Positions 29,825-40,204 are shown, counted from the stretch's first letter. The stretch is 64,000 nucleotides of DNA from Sporosarcina sp. NCCP-2716 (GCF_023707985.1 NZ_BRCF01000008.1:62001-126000), one strand, 5' to 3'. Notes: generated from the sequence alone by a model not told the origin. Program-made: numbers and translations.

Positions 29825-29850
29825 AAAAAAACGTCCCGTGTGACGGGACG
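29825..29850 (-). terminator. Terminator of clpP (also faces crh)
   Basis: CGTCCCG-TGTGA-CGGGACG. On the minus strand the stem is followed by seven T. The plus-strand side has no T run, so crh may be terminated less efficiently. Confidence 0.88.
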
Positions 29851-29863
29851 CCTGTCTGTTCAC

Positions 29864-30469
29864 TTATTTGTTTTCGGACTCTTTCATGTCGCTGCGCGTG
29901 ATGATGTGGTCGATGAGACCATATTCCTTCGCACGTTCCGCTGTCATGAAGTTATCGCGGTCCGTATCTTTTTCGATGATTTCGATCGGCTGTCCCGTAC
30001 GCTCGGACAGGATCTTGTTCAGCTTCTCACGGATGAAGAGGATATGTTTCGCGGCGATTTCAATTTCCGTCGCCTGCCCCTGTGCGCCGCCGAGCGGCTG
30101 GTGGATCATCACTTCTGCGTTCGGCAATGCATAGCGTTTGCCTTCTGTTCCGGCTGCGAGCAGGAACGAGCCCATGGAAGCGGCCATGCCGATACAGATT
30201 GTCTGGATGTTCGGCTTGATGTACTGCATCGTGTCATAGATGGCCATACCGGCTGTGATGCTGCCGCCAGGGCTGTTGATGTAGATGGAGATGTCTTTGT
30301 CCGGATCTTCCGACTCCAGGAACAGCAGCTGCGCTACAATGGAGTTCGCGACGTTGTCGTCGATCGCGCTGCCGAGCATGATGATGCGGTCTTTCAGCAA
30401 GCGGGAATAAATATCATACGCACGCTCTCCGCGGTTTGTCTGTTCGATAACTGTAGGAATTAGATTCAT
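29864..30469 (-). CDS. clpP: ATP-dependent Clp protease proteolytic subunit
   Basis: A 201-residue serine protease with the catalytic triad exactly at the usual places: Ser98 (GMAASMGSF), His123 (MIHQP) and Asp172 (DRDNF). It forms the tetradecameric core that degrades proteins delivered by ClpX or ClpC. The ATG at 30469 follows GGGAGGAACG; the longer frame to 30532 covers the leader. A CtsR operator overlaps its promoter, as expected for a heat-shock gene. Confidence 0.97.
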   Translation of the reverse strand: MNLIPTVIEQTNRGERAYDIYSRLLKDRIIMLGSAIDDNVANSIVAQLLFLESEDPDKDISIYINSPGGSITAGMAIYDTMQYIKPNIQTICIGMAASMGSFLLAAGTEGKRYALPNAEVMIHQPLGGAQGQATEIEIAAKHILFIREKLNKILSERTGQPIEIIEKDTDRDNFMTAERAKEYGLIDHIITRSDMKESENK

Positions 30470-30538
30470 GTTTCGTTCCTCCCTTGGAATGTCAAAATGG
30501 TCGTATGTTAAGACGGTGCCCCGCTTAACCATGACTTA

Positions 30539-30568
30539 ATCATACATAGTATGGTCAACAAAGGTCAA
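30539..30568 (-). promoter_or_regulatory. Sigma-A promoter of clpP
   Basis: On the minus strand TTGACC (30568-30563), 18 bp and TATGAT (30544-30539). Confidence 0.7.
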
Positions 30569-30569
30569 A
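30553..30569. promoter_or_regulatory. CtsR operator of clpP
   Basis: GGTCAAC-AAA-GGTCAAA is a tandem heptamer repeat fitting the CtsR consensus RGTCAAANANRGTCAAA with one mismatch. It covers the clpP -35 element, so bound CtsR would block RNA polymerase. Confidence 0.85.
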
Positions 30570-30591
30570 TATTACGCTTTCAAAATTCCTG

Positions 30592-30620
30592 TTGCATTTT
30601 CCGTCCACAGCAAGTATACT
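30592..30620 (+). promoter_or_regulatory. Promoter of tRNA-Arg
   Basis: TTGCAT (30592-30597), 17 bp and TATACT (30615-30620), 31 bases before the mature tRNA. Confidence 0.8.
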
Positions 30621-30651
30621 ATTATTTGTCCGCTAAACCTAACAAAACAGC

Positions 30652-30723
30652 GTCCTCGTGGTGCAATGGATAGCACGTAAGCCTCCGAAGCTTAAAATGT
30701 GGGTTCGACTCCCGCCGAGGACA
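30652..30723 (+). tRNA. tRNA-Arg (anticodon CCG)
   Basis: The acceptor stem is GTCCTCG with CGAGGAC, the D-loop has AATGGATAG, the anticodon stem is TAAGC/GCTTA with loop CTCCGAA (anticodon CCG, reading CGG), and the T-arm has GGGTTCGACTCCC. The discriminator is A and CCA is not encoded. It has its own promoter and terminator and lies next to clpP, as trnQ-Arg does in B. subtilis. Confidence 0.95.
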
Positions 30724-30739
30724 TCAGAAACGTACTTGT

Positions 30740-30787
30740 AAACTCCCCAGCTGTGAAGGTCTCCCTTCGCAGCTGGGGAGTTTTTTT
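30740..30787 (+). terminator. Terminator of tRNA-Arg
   Basis: AACTCCCCAGCTGTGAAGG with its near complement forms a stem of about 19 bp and is followed by seven T. Confidence 0.93.
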
Positions 30788-30796
30788 GTCCAATCG

Positions 30797-30821
30797 GAAA
30801 CTTTTCAGGCTGCCAGCCGTA
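30797..30821 (+). promoter_or_regulatory. ECF sigma (SigW/SigM-type) promoter of lemA-tpm
   Basis: GAAAC (30797-30801), exactly 16 bp and CGTA (30818-30821) match the Bacillus SigW/SigM/SigX consensus (T)GAAAC-N16-CGTA. It lies 83 bases upstream of lemA. No sigma-A promoter as good is visible there. Confidence 0.6.
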
Positions 30822-30904
30822 TAAACAATCATACCGAACGTTTGGGGTGCCTTTCATTACGGGTAAACTCCCCAAAGGAAATGATAATTTAGGGGGCATG
30901 ACAG

Positions 30905-31480
30905 ATGAAGAAATTATTAGGACCGATTGCAGTAATCATCGGGATCATCGTAGTGCTGGCAATCATATTAGTGCCGAGCTACAACAAATTCGTGACATCC
31001 GAAGAGAACGTCGATCAGGCGTATTCCCAAATTGAAACGCAGCTTCAGCGCCGGGTGGACCTCATCCCGAACTTGGTGAACACGGCAAAAGGCTATGCGA
31101 AGCATGAGAAGGAAGTGTTCACGAATATCGCGGACGCCCGTTCGAAATTGGCTGGTGCAAGAACTCCGGAAGACCAGGCGACTGCCAACAACGAGCTGAC
31201 CGGAGCATTGAGCCGGCTGCTCGTCGTCGCGGAAAATTATCCGGAATTAAAAGCTGACAAGCAGTTCACCCAGCTGATGGACGAATTGGCAGGCACGGAA
31301 AACCGGATTGCGGTTTCACGGAAAGACTACAACACGGAAGTCGCTTCGTACAATAAGCAAGTGCAGCGTTTCCCGGGCAAACTCGTTGCATCGGTGTTCG
31401 GCTTCGACAAGAAAGAGTACTTCAAAGCAGCTCCGGGATCTGAAGAAGCGCCATCCGTCGACTTCGGGGACGATGCGTAA
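30905..31480 (+). CDS. lemA: LemA family membrane protein
   Basis: A 191-residue protein: one N-terminal membrane helix (residues 5-24) and the LemA helical domain, with the motif YNKFVTSEENVDQAYSQIETQLQRRVDLIPNLVNT and the end FPGKLVASVFGFDKKEYF. The function of LemA is unknown; it is often paired with a TPM-domain protein, as here, and linked to envelope stress. AGGGGG precedes the ATG. An ECF-type promoter lies upstream. Its TAA overlaps the next ATG (TAATG). Confidence 0.93.
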   Translation: MKKLLGPIAVIIGIIVVLAIILVPSYNKFVTSEENVDQAYSQIETQLQRRVDLIPNLVNTAKGYAKHEKEVFTNIADARSKLAGARTPEDQATANNELTGALSRLLVVAENYPELKADKQFTQLMDELAGTENRIAVSRKDYNTEVASYNKQVQRFPGKLVASVFGFDKKEYFKAAPGSEEAPSVDFGDDA

Positions 31481-32304
31481 TGAAACGGACAGCTGCCCGG
31501 GCATTTGCCCTGCTCGGCATGCTACTTTTGTTTTTGACGGTCCTGCAGCCCGGAGCTGAAGCGCGAGGTGTTTCGATAGTTCATGACGAATCCGGTATCC
31601 TATCAGATTCGCAGAAACAGGAGTTGGAGGATTATGCGCTCCGACTCTACCAGGCGACCGGTGCTGAATTTGCGGTGCTGATCGTTGACGATACAGGCGG
31701 GGAAGACTATCAGGACTACGCACTGAAAAAGTTCAGGGAGTTCAAATTGGGCGACGCAAAAGAAGAGAACGGTGCACTGCTGTTTGCCAAGACGGGAGGC
31801 CCGAAAGGTACTCGTGATTTCCGGCTGGTTACCGGTTATGGGCTTGAAGGTGCACTTCCCGACGGCAAGGTCGGCCGGATCATCGACGAAGTGTCTATAC
31901 CTTTTTTACAAGCTGAACAGCCCGACCAGGCTGTTATGCAGGCCTACAAAGCATTTTATAATGAAATCGCAAAAGAATACGGACTGGATGGCGATCAGCT
32001 GCCCGTCTATACACAAGGCGGCCAGGATTATACGAGTGACGAAGGCGGCGGTCTCCCGATTGTGCCGATCATCGTCATTGCCTTCATCCTCATCCAGATC
32101 TTCGCCAATTCAGGAAGAGGCGGTGGAGGCGGACGCGGCGGCGGTCCGGGCGGCAGACGGCGCAGTGTCGGTCCGATCTTCTTCCCTGGCTCGTTCGGCG
32201 GCGGTTCCGGCGGCGGCTTCGGAGGCTCTGGTGGGGGAGGAGGCTTCGGCGGCTTCGGCGGCGGCGGCTCCTCAGGAGGCGGCGGCGCAGGCCGCAGCTG
32301 GTAA
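31480..32304 (+). CDS. TPM-domain membrane protein (YgcG-like)
   Basis: A 274-residue exported protein. A signal peptide (residues 1-28) is followed by a TPM domain (about 35-170, with VHDESGILSDSQKQELEDYALRLYQATGAEFAVLIV), one membrane helix (about 188-205) and a Gly/Ser-rich cytoplasmic-type tail. This layout fits YgcG-type proteins; the TPM domain has been linked to phosphatase activity or to photosystem repair in other lineages. It is translationally coupled to lemA and followed by a terminator. Confidence 0.9.
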   Translation: MKRTAARAFALLGMLLLFLTVLQPGAEARGVSIVHDESGILSDSQKQELEDYALRLYQATGAEFAVLIVDDTGGEDYQDYALKKFREFKLGDAKEENGALLFAKTGGPKGTRDFRLVTGYGLEGALPDGKVGRIIDEVSIPFLQAEQPDQAVMQAYKAFYNEIAKEYGLDGDQLPVYTQGGQDYTSDEGGGLPIVPIIVIAFILIQIFANSGRGGGGGRGGGPGGRRRSVGPIFFPGSFGGGSGGGFGGSGGGGGFGGFGGGGSSGGGGAGRSW

Positions 32305-32311
32305 CTACATT

Positions 32312-32353
32312 AAGCGGTGTGTGCAGCGAACTTGTTGCACACGCCGCTTTTTG
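32312..32353 (+). terminator. Terminator of the lemA-tpm operon
   Basis: AAGCGGTGTGTGCA pairs with TGCACACGCCGCTT (one G-T pair) around a 10-base loop, then TTT. Confidence 0.88.
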
Positions 32354-32388
32354 CTTTTACACTGATACTATAAGTAGGAGGGATCCAG

Positions 32389-32622
32389 ATGCACGTGACA
32401 TTTTACACGAAACCCGGCTGTGCGCTCTGTGACGAAGCTGAACAGATGATGCGGCTCGTCAGCGAAGACTATCCGCTCACATGGACAGCCGTCAATATTG
32501 AGGATGACGACTCGAAGCATGAGCAGTATGTGTTCATGATCCCAGTCGTTGAGCGGGACGGCGAAGTGCTCTGCTATGGCACTATCGGGTACGCTGATCT
32601 CGTGCTTCTTCTGGAGACGTGA
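32389..32622 (+). CDS. Glutaredoxin-family thiol protein
   Basis: A 77-residue thioredoxin-fold protein with the redox motif CALC at residues 11-14 (FYTKPGCALCDEAE), the cis-Pro region MIPVVERDGE and the C-terminal helix GYADLVLLLE. This is the small glutaredoxin-like (DUF836-type) family. GGAGGGATCCAG precedes the ATG. It lies alone between lemA-tpm and cggR; its redox partner is not known. Confidence 0.85.
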   Translation: MHVTFYTKPGCALCDEAEQMMRLVSEDYPLTWTAVNIEDDDSKHEQYVFMIPVVERDGEVLCYGTIGYADLVLLLET

Positions 32623-32631
32623 TGTTTAGAT

Positions 32632-32660
32632 TTGTGCTTGGCGGGAATAGGTTGTATACT
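32632..32660 (+). promoter_or_regulatory. Promoter of cggR-gap
   Basis: TTGTGC (32632-32637), 17 bp and TATACT (32655-32660). The CggR operator lies about 36 bp downstream of the -10. Confidence 0.7.
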
Positions 32661-32695
32661 TGGAGTATCAAGCTATTCTATTTTTTTGACTTCTA

Positions 32696-32731
32696 TGGGA
32701 CACTTTTTAGCCATAGAGGACGAAAAGAGTC
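32696..32731 (+). promoter_or_regulatory. CggR operator
   Basis: TGGGAC-N6-TAGC-N4-GAGGAC-N6-AGTC reproduces the spacing of the B. subtilis CggR operator (CGGGAC-N6-TGTC-N4-CGGGAC-N6-TGTC) with several base differences. As in B. subtilis it lies downstream of the promoter, between the -10 and the cggR gene, where bound CggR would block transcription until fructose-1,6-bisphosphate is present. Confidence 0.7.
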
Positions 32732-32765
32732 CTAAGCAAGCGAGCACATGAAAGGGGGGATCCAC

Positions 32766-33806
32766 CTGAGACCGGTCATTGTGGAAGCGCAGGAAAAACT
32801 CGTCCCGGAAATGATGGCCGCCCTGCAGCAGCGATACCTCGTACTGAAGCTTATCAAGACATCCGGTCCAATCGGAAGGCGCCCTCTTGCGGAGACGGCC
32901 GGACTGACTGAGCGGGAAACACGCTCCGTCATGGAAGCGCTCCGCGACCAGCATCTGATCCTTGTTGCGAAAGAAGGAGCGCGGGTCACGTCAGAGGGGG
33001 AACGGGTGCTGTATCAGCTCGAGCCGCTCATCGAATTGCAGTATGAGCGGAACTCCCTTGCGAAGCGTATCCGCCAGCAATTCGGCATCAAAGACGTACA
33101 CATCGTCAAAGGGGACAGTTCGGAAACCGGCGCATCGAACGAGCTTCTCGGTGCAGAAGCGGCTTCCGTCTTCGCTGGCCGGATCGGCAGCGGCCGGATC
33201 GTCGCCGTCACAGGCGGCAGTACAATGGCCGCGATTCCGAAGCATCTGAGCTGTTACCCGGGAGCCGAGAACACGCTGTTCATTCCCGCGAGGGGCGGTG
33301 TCGGGGAAGACATCGGCCTGCAGGCGAACGTCATCGCGGCGACGTTCGCACAGACGTGTAATGCTTCCTATAAGTCGCTCTATTACCCGGAATCGCTCAG
33401 TGAAGCGGCGCATGCCGTCTTCCTGAAAGAACCGAGCGCGCGGAAGATGCTCGAGCTGTACGAAACGACCGACTGCCTCATGCACGGCATCGGTGACGCG
33501 AAAAGAATGGCGATCATGCGGGAATCGGATGACGATGAACGCAGGCTGCTTGCCTCCAACGGCGCAAAAGGCGAAGCGTTCGGCTACTATTTCAATCGCG
33601 ACGGTGACATCGTGCACCGCTTGCGGACTGTCGGGATCCAGACCGAGCATCTCGACAGGATTCCGCTCATCCTTGCAGTGGCGGGCGGTTCCGAAAAATC
33701 GGAAGCGATCCTGTCCTACTTGCACGCAGCGGCGAAACAGACAGTGCTGATCACGGATGAAGGTGCAGCAAGGGAAATTGTAAACCTTATGAATGAAAAC
33801 GGGTAA
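32766..33806 (+). CDS. cggR: Central glycolytic genes regulator CggR
   Basis: A SorC/DeoR-type repressor of about 346 residues. The N-terminal winged helix has LKTS/IGRRPLAETAGLTERETRSVMEALRDQ, and the C-terminal sugar-phosphate-binding domain begins near VHIVKGD and includes VAVTGGSTMA and FIPARGGVGED. It senses fructose-1,6-bisphosphate and represses the glycolytic operon. The start is unusual: AAAGGGGGG at 32751-32759 lies after the ATG at 32748 and 6 bases before a CTG at 32766, and alignment with B. subtilis CggR from memory puts the N-terminus within one residue of that CTG. If CTG is not used, the ATG at 32748 adds 6 residues. Confidence 0.9.
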   Translation: MRPVIVEAQEKLVPEMMAALQQRYLVLKLIKTSGPIGRRPLAETAGLTERETRSVMEALRDQHLILVAKEGARVTSEGERVLYQLEPLIELQYERNSLAKRIRQQFGIKDVHIVKGDSSETGASNELLGAEAASVFAGRIGSGRIVAVTGGSTMAAIPKHLSCYPGAENTLFIPARGGVGEDIGLQANVIAATFAQTCNASYKSLYYPESLSEAAHAVFLKEPSARKMLELYETTDCLMHGIGDAKRMAIMRESDDDERRLLASNGAKGEAFGYYFNRDGDIVHRLRTVGIQTEHLDRIPLILAVAGGSEKSEAILSYLHAAAKQTVLITDEGAAREIVNLMNENG

Positions 33807-33883
33807 ACGGTTAACAATTGGTTCTGTATGACTCATATGCAGATTCCAACTACTATACATTTAAAAATTTGGAGGGATTCATG

Positions 33884-34891
33884 ATGACAGTAAAAATGGC
33901 GATTAACGGATTTGGACGTATTGGACGTATTGTAATGCGGGACTCTTTGGCACATGACGAGCTGGAAGTAGTGGCGGTCAATGACTTGACGGACGCGCCG
34001 ATGCTCGCACACTTGCTGAAATACGACTCTGTCCACGGAATTCTGGATGCGGATGTCACTTCTGACGAAAACCATATTATCGTGAACGGCAAAAAGATCC
34101 GTGTCTACGCAGAAAAAGATCCATCGAACCTTCCTTGGAAAGAGCTCGGCATCGATGTTGTCGTCGAAAGTACCGGCGTCTTCCGCGATGCGGCCGGTCT
34201 CCAGAAGCACATTGACGCAGGCGCGAAGAAAGTCATCTTGTCCGCTCCTGCACAAGGCGATGTAAAAACACTCGTCATGGGTGTTAACGAACAGGAATAC
34301 GACGCGAAGAACGACCAGTACGTATCGAATGCGTCTTGTACGACGAACTGCCTGGCGCCAATCGTCAAAGTGCTGAACGACAAGTTCGGCGTCCAGCGCG
34401 GCATGATGACAACGATCCACTCGTATACGAATGACCAGCGCATCCTTGACTTGCCGCACTCCGACTACCGCCGTGCACGTGCGGCTGCAGAGTCGATGAT
34501 CCCGACAACGACAGGCGCCGCTTCTGCGGTGACGAAAGTTATTCCTGAACTGAAAGGAAGACTCGACGGCATGGCTGTCCGCGTACCGACTCCGAACGTA
34601 TCCCTCGTCGATTTCGTCGCGGAACTGGATAAAAACGTAACGGTCGAAGACGTGAACAATGCGCTGAAGGAAGCTTCCGAGAACGGACTGAAAGGGTACC
34701 TGTTCTACAGTGACCTGCCGCTCGTTTCGAAAGACTACAATGGTTCACACGCATCTTCCACTGTCGACGCCCTGTCGACGATGGTGCTGCAGGACAACAT
34801 GGTGAAAGTGATCAGCTGGTATGACAACGAGCAGGGTTATGCTGCACGATGCATCGACCTCGCGCTCTACATGAACGAGCAAGGGCTGTAA
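33884..34891 (+). CDS. gap: Glyceraldehyde-3-phosphate dehydrogenase, glycolytic GapA
   Basis: A 335-residue NAD-dependent enzyme. The Rossmann motif INGFGRIGR is at residues 7-15, NDLTD follows strand two as in GapA-type enzymes, and the catalytic Cys152 is in SNASCTTNCLAP. GGAGGG lies 7 bases before the ATG at 33884; the adjacent ATG at 33881 is possible. It is the target gene of CggR, 77 bases downstream. A terminator follows, separating it in part from pgk. Confidence 0.97.
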   Translation: MTVKMAINGFGRIGRIVMRDSLAHDELEVVAVNDLTDAPMLAHLLKYDSVHGILDADVTSDENHIIVNGKKIRVYAEKDPSNLPWKELGIDVVVESTGVFRDAAGLQKHIDAGAKKVILSAPAQGDVKTLVMGVNEQEYDAKNDQYVSNASCTTNCLAPIVKVLNDKFGVQRGMMTTIHSYTNDQRILDLPHSDYRRARAAAESMIPTTTGAASAVTKVIPELKGRLDGMAVRVPTPNVSLVDFVAELDKNVTVEDVNNALKEASENGLKGYLFYSDLPLVSKDYNGSHASSTVDALSTMVLQDNMVKVISWYDNEQGYAARCIDLALYMNEQGL

Positions 34892-34970
34892 ACCGCTGCA
34901 AATCACCCATCGGCGGGCACATAATATCTGGCTTATCGGATTGTGACCGACTATACTGAATAGATGGGCA

Positions 34971-35004
34971 GGAGGAACGGTATCGCCCGTTCCTCCTTTT
35001 TTTT
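34971..35004 (+). terminator. Terminator between gap and pgk
   Basis: GGAGGAACGG, TATCGC loop, CCGTTCCTCC and eight T. A -10-like TATACT (34952-34957) lies just upstream, so pgk transcripts would have to read through it. Confidence 0.92.
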
Positions 35005-35036
35005 ACAACTATAACTGCCGCGAAGGAGTGCTACTC

Positions 35037-36224
35037 ATGAACCCGAAAATGACGATGAAGGATGTCGACCTGAAAGGGAAACGTGTCTTCTGCCGTGTCG
35101 ATTTCAATGTACCGATGGAAGAGGGAAAGGTGACGGATGATACACGGATCCGTGCAGCACTGCCGACGATCGAATACTTGTCAGGACAAGGTGCGAAAGT
35201 GATTCTTGCCAGCCATCTCGGCCGTCCGAAAGGCCAGGTGAATGAAGAATTCCGTCTGACGGAAGCCGGGAAACGGCTCGGGGAACTGCTCGGGAAACCG
35301 GTGCTGAAACTGGATGAATCGACGGGTGCCGATGTGGAAGCCCGCATTGCGGAACTTTCGGACGGCGATATCGTGCTGCTCGAGAACGTCCGCTTCCACC
35401 CGGGAGAAGAGAAGAACGATCCGGAGCTCGCGAAACAGTTCGCAGCGCTCGCCGACATATTCGTTAATGACGCGTTCGGCGCAGCTCACCGCGCACATGC
35501 GACGACTGCAGGCATCGCGGAATACTTACCGAGCGTCCAAGGATTCCTTCTGGAAAAAGAGCTCGATGTCCTTGGCAAGGCACTTTCCGATCCGGAGCGC
35601 CCGTTCACAGCCATCATCGGCGGAGCGAAAGTGAAAGACAAGATCGGCGTCATCGACCACCTGCTCGACAAGGTGGACAACCTGCTGATCGGCGGCGGCC
35701 TGTCGTACACATTCACACGCGCACAAGGTCATGAAACAGGGGATTCCCTCGTTGAAGAGGATAAGATCGCGCTCGCTGCTTCGTTCATCCAGAAAGCGAA
35801 GGAAAAAGGGGTCAACCTGTATTTGCCGATCGATGCGAAAGTGGCCAGCGCTTTCTCCGAGAGTGCCGACACGAAAGTCGTCTCCATCGACAGCATCGAG
35901 CCAGGCTGGATGGGTCTTGACATCGGGCCGAAGACAGCGGACCAATACGCGGACGTCATCGCCGATTCGAAGCTCGTCATCTGGAACGGACCGATGGGTG
36001 TGTTCGAAATGGCACCGTTCGCTGACGGTACGAAACGCGTCGCTCAGGCGATGGCGGAGACGGAAGCCTTCACGATCATCGGCGGCGGCGACTCGGCTGC
36101 TGCTGTGGAGAAATTCGAAGTCGCGGACCGGATGGATCACATCTCGACAGGCGGCGGCGCATCCCTTGAGTTCATGGAAGGGAAAGAACTGCCGGGTGTC
36201 AGCGCACTGAACGACCGACTTTAA
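35037..36224 (+). CDS. pgk: Phosphoglycerate kinase
   Basis: A 395-residue glycolytic kinase with [11 protein letters not shown] near residue 20, SHLGRPKG near 62, the hinge/nucleotide region [15 protein letters not shown] and the C-terminal [18 protein letters not shown] lies 8 bases before the ATG at 35037; an upstream GTG at 35028 is inside that site. It transfers phosphate from 1,3-bisphosphoglycerate to ADP. tpiA follows after 12 bases. Confidence 0.97.
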   Translation: MNPKMTMKDVDLKGKRVFCRVDFNVPMEEGKVTDDTRIRAALPTIEYLSGQGAKVILASHLGRPKGQVNEEFRLTEAGKRLGELLGKPVLKLDESTGADVEARIAELSDGDIVLLENVRFHPGEEKNDPELAKQFAALADIFVNDAFGAAHRAHATTAGIAEYLPSVQGFLLEKELDVLGKALSDPERPFTAIIGGAKVKDKIGVIDHLLDKVDNLLIGGGLSYTFTRAQGHETGDSLVEEDKIALAASFIQKAKEKGVNLYLPIDAKVASAFSESADTKVVSIDSIEPGWMGLDIGPKTADQYADVIADSKLVIWNGPMGVFEMAPFADGTKRVAQAMAETEAFTIIGGGDSAAAVEKFEVADRMDHISTGGGASLEFMEGKELPGVSALNDRL

Positions 36225-36236
36225 GGAGGGACAGTC

Positions 36237-36998
36237 ATGAGAAAACCGATCATTGCAGGAAACTGGAAGATGTACAAAACGATGCAGGAAGCGACCAGCT
36301 TCATGGAAGAATTGACTGGGAAACTGGACCGCTCAGTACAAGCGGACGTCGTCATCTGCCCGCCCGCCCCGTACTTGGCTGTGCTCGTTGAGAAATCAGA
36401 GGGGACACCTGTCCAAATAGGGGCACAGACGATGCACGAAGAGGACGAAGGGGCGTTCACGGGAGAAGTGAGCCCGCGCATGCTGCAGAGCATCGGAGTC
36501 GGACTCGTCATCCTCGGCCACTCCGAGCGCCGGCAGTATTACAACGAAACCGACGAAAGCGTCAACCGCAAAGTGAAAGCGGCATTCGCACATGAGCTGA
36601 CGCCGATCGTCTGTGTCGGTGAAACGCTTGAACAGCGGGAAGCGGAGCAGACTGCGGAAATCGTCGGCAGCCAGGTAAAGAAAGCGTTCGACGGAATCAG
36701 TGAAGAGGACGCCAAGCGGGCTGTTGTCGCATACGAACCGGTCTGGGCGATCGGTACAGGGCGCACGGCGACAGCAAGTGACGCCAACGAAGTATGTGCA
36801 CATATCCGTTCTGTACTGAAAGACCTTTATTTAGATGAAACCGCACAAGCTGTCCGTATCCAGTATGGCGGCAGTGTGAAACCGGCCAATATCGGTGAAC
36901 TGCTTGCGGAAAGTGACATCGACGGCGCTTTGGTCGGCGGGGCAAGCTTGGATCCGGACTCGTTTGCCGCACTTGCGGAGGCGGGATCCCATGAGTAA
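36237..36998 (+). CDS. tpiA: Triosephosphate isomerase
   Basis: A 253-residue TIM barrel: NWKMYKT at residue 9, the catalytic His in LGHSERR near 95 and the catalytic Glu in [11 protein letters not shown] near 166, then the phosphate loops GGSV and GGAS. AAGGAGGG precedes the ATG. It overlaps gpmI by 8 bases. Confidence 0.97.
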   Translation: MRKPIIAGNWKMYKTMQEATSFMEELTGKLDRSVQADVVICPPAPYLAVLVEKSEGTPVQIGAQTMHEEDEGAFTGEVSPRMLQSIGVGLVILGHSERRQYYNETDESVNRKVKAAFAHELTPIVCVGETLEQREAEQTAEIVGSQVKKAFDGISEEDAKRAVVAYEPVWAIGTGRTATASDANEVCAHIRSVLKDLYLDETAQAVRIQYGGSVKPANIGELLAESDIDGALVGGASLDPDSFAALAEAGSHE

Positions 36999-38511
36999 TG
37001 GACCCGTCGGACTCATTATCATGGACGGCTTCGGCCTGCGCGGCGAAACTTCCGGAAATGCAGTCGCACACGCGAGCAAACCGAACTATGACCGTCTGTG
37101 GAACGAGTATCCGCATTCGACGCTGACTGCATGCGGCGAGGCGGTCGGACTGCCGCCGGGCCAGATGGGCAACTCCGAAGTGGGCCACTTGAACATCGGC
37201 GCCGGACGGATCGTCTACCAGAGCCTCACGCGCATCAACAAATCGATCCGTGAACGGGACTTCTTCGACAACGAAGTGCTTGTGTCTGCCGTGAACCACG
37301 CGAAATCCCACGGCAGTGCGCTGCACGTCATGGGGCTGCTGTCGGATGGCGGCGTGCACAGCCACTTCGAGCATCTCTTCGCGCTGCTCGAACTCGCATC
37401 GATGCACGGTCTGCACGACGTCTATGTCCATGCATTCCTCGACGGACGCGATGTCGGACCGACGACGGCGCTCGCTTTCCTGCAGCGTACCGAAGAAGTG
37501 ATGAAGAAAGCCGGCGTCGGCAAGATCGCCACCGTGTCCGGACGCTATTATGCGATGGACCGGGACAAGCGGTGGGAGCGTGTGCAGCTCGCATACGACG
37601 TCATGGTCAACGACAAAGGGCCGCGTTATGGAACTGCTGAAGAAGGGGTCCAGGCTTCCTATGATGCCGGTGTGACGGATGAATTCGTTGTGCCGTTCAT
37701 CGTCCAGAAGGAAGGGGAGCCTGCGGTGAAAGTGTCCGAAGGCGATGCAGTCGTCTTCTTCAACTTCCGTCCCGACCGGGCGATCCAGCTGTCGCGTGCC
37801 TTCACGCAGAATGGGTTCGACGGCTTCCATGTGACGCCGTTCACCGACTTGAAATTCGTCACCTTCACTGAATACAGTGACGAAGTGGCGTCCGAAGTCG
37901 TGTATCCGAGCCAGAACTTGAAAAACACGATCGGCGAAGTGCTGTCGGCGAACCATATCCGGCAGCTGCGCATCGCGGAGACGGAGAAATACCCGCACGT
38001 GACGTTCTTCATGAGCGGCGGCCGGGAAGAGGAGTTCGACGGCGAAAAGCGCATTCTGATCGCTTCACCGAAAGTCGCAACCTACGACTTGAAGCCGGAG
38101 ATGAGCGCCTACGAAGTGACGGATGCTTTGATCGACGAGATCGAGAACGACCGGATCGATGCGTTCATCTTGAATCTTGCGAACCCTGACATGGTGGGCC
38201 ACAGCGGTATGCTCGAGCCGACCGTGAAGGCGGTCGAGACGACGGACGCATGTGTCGGCCGGATCATCCGGCTGCTGGAAGAAAAGGGCGGCGCAGCGAT
38301 CATCACGGCCGACCACGGCAATGCGGATGAAGTGATCACGCCGGAAGGCAATCCGATGACGGCCCATACGACCAATCCGGTGCCGGTCATCGTCACGAAA
38401 AAGGGAATCACGCTCCGCGAGGGCGGGATTCTCGCAGACTTGGCCCCGACCATGCTAAGATTGCTAGGAATCGAACAGCCTGAAGAAATGACAGGTTCAT
38501 CATTATTTTAA
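36991..38511 (+). CDS. gpmI: 2,3-bisphosphoglycerate-independent phosphoglycerate mutase
   Basis: A 506-residue Mn-dependent enzyme of the alkaline phosphatase fold. MDGFGLR carries the first metal Asp, Ser62 in [11 protein letters not shown] is the phosphorylated residue, [14 protein letters not shown] follows, and the second metal site has DMVGHSG and TADHGNADE. The ATG at 36991 lies inside the end of tpiA after GGAGGCGGG; a longer in-frame extension to 36895 is only the tpiA shadow. eno follows after 18 bases. Confidence 0.96.
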   Translation: MSNGPVGLIIMDGFGLRGETSGNAVAHASKPNYDRLWNEYPHSTLTACGEAVGLPPGQMGNSEVGHLNIGAGRIVYQSLTRINKSIRERDFFDNEVLVSAVNHAKSHGSALHVMGLLSDGGVHSHFEHLFALLELASMHGLHDVYVHAFLDGRDVGPTTALAFLQRTEEVMKKAGVGKIATVSGRYYAMDRDKRWERVQLAYDVMVNDKGPRYGTAEEGVQASYDAGVTDEFVVPFIVQKEGEPAVKVSEGDAVVFFNFRPDRAIQLSRAFTQNGFDGFHVTPFTDLKFVTFTEYSDEVASEVVYPSQNLKNTIGEVLSANHIRQLRIAETEKYPHVTFFMSGGREEEFDGEKRILIASPKVATYDLKPEMSAYEVTDALIDEIENDRIDAFILNLANPDMVGHSGMLEPTVKAVETTDACVGRIIRLLEEKGGAAIITADHGNADEVITPEGNPMTAHTTNPVPVIVTKKGITLREGGILADLAPTMLRLLGIEQPEEMTGSSLF

Positions 38512-39822
<1,311 letters not shown>

Positions 39823-39834
39823 GTTATTTTACAA

Positions 39835-39873
39835 GCATTCAGACAACTGTTGCAATCAGCGGTTGTCTGATGC
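39835..39873 (+). other. Stable hairpin downstream of eno
   Basis: GCATTCAGACAAC pairs with GTTGTCTGATGC (one bulge) around a 14-base loop. No T run follows, so it is more likely a 3'-end stabiliser or processing site than a simple terminator. Confidence 0.5.
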
Positions 39874-39929
39874 TGTAGAATTTGGTAAACTAGTAGAGCA
39901 GTTGAGCTAGTTTCAGGAGGTGCAAGAAT

Positions 39930-40157
39930 ATGCATGCGTTATTAATGACATTGCTCGTGATCGTCTCACTTTCACTGATTGTCGTTGTTCTGCTGCAATC
40001 GGGGAAGAGTGCAGGTCTGTCAGGAGCCATCTCCGGCGGGGCTGAACAGTTATTCGGAAAACAGAAGGCACGCGGTCTGGACCTGGTCCTGCAGCGCGTG
40101 ACGGTCGTTCTTTCGGTATTGTTCTTTGTATTGGCGATTGCAATTATGAAAATATAA
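39930..40157 (+). CDS. secG: Preprotein translocase subunit SecG
   Basis: A 75-residue protein with two membrane helices (residues 2-22 and 52-73) around the conserved loop [29 protein letters not shown]. It is the accessory subunit of the SecYEG channel. CAGGAGGTG precedes the ATG. It heads the secG-est-rnr-smpB-ssrA neighbourhood known from Bacillus, but here a terminator and a repeat region separate it from est. Confidence 0.95.
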   Translation: MHALLMTLLVIVSLSLIVVVLLQSGKSAGLSGAISGGAEQLFGKQKARGLDLVLQRVTVVLSVLFFVLAIAIMKI

Positions 40158-40173
40158 ACGAACAGCAATTTCC

Positions 40174-40204
40174 GCCTGGCCATCTGTACGGCTGGGCTTT
40201 TTTA
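40174..40204 (+). terminator. Terminator after secG
   Basis: GCCTGGCC, 8-base loop, GGCTGGGC (two G-T pairs) and a run of T. Confidence 0.82.

Noticed and set aside
30840-30876. TTTGGGG/CCCCAAA pairing in the lemA leader as an attenuator
   Set aside because: The stem is 7 bp with a loop of more than 20 bases and no T run follows; too weak to call.
36697-37998. A 433-residue antisense ORF across gpmI
   Set aside because: Shadow of gpmI in a third-position GC-rich genome, with no ribosome-binding site or promoter.
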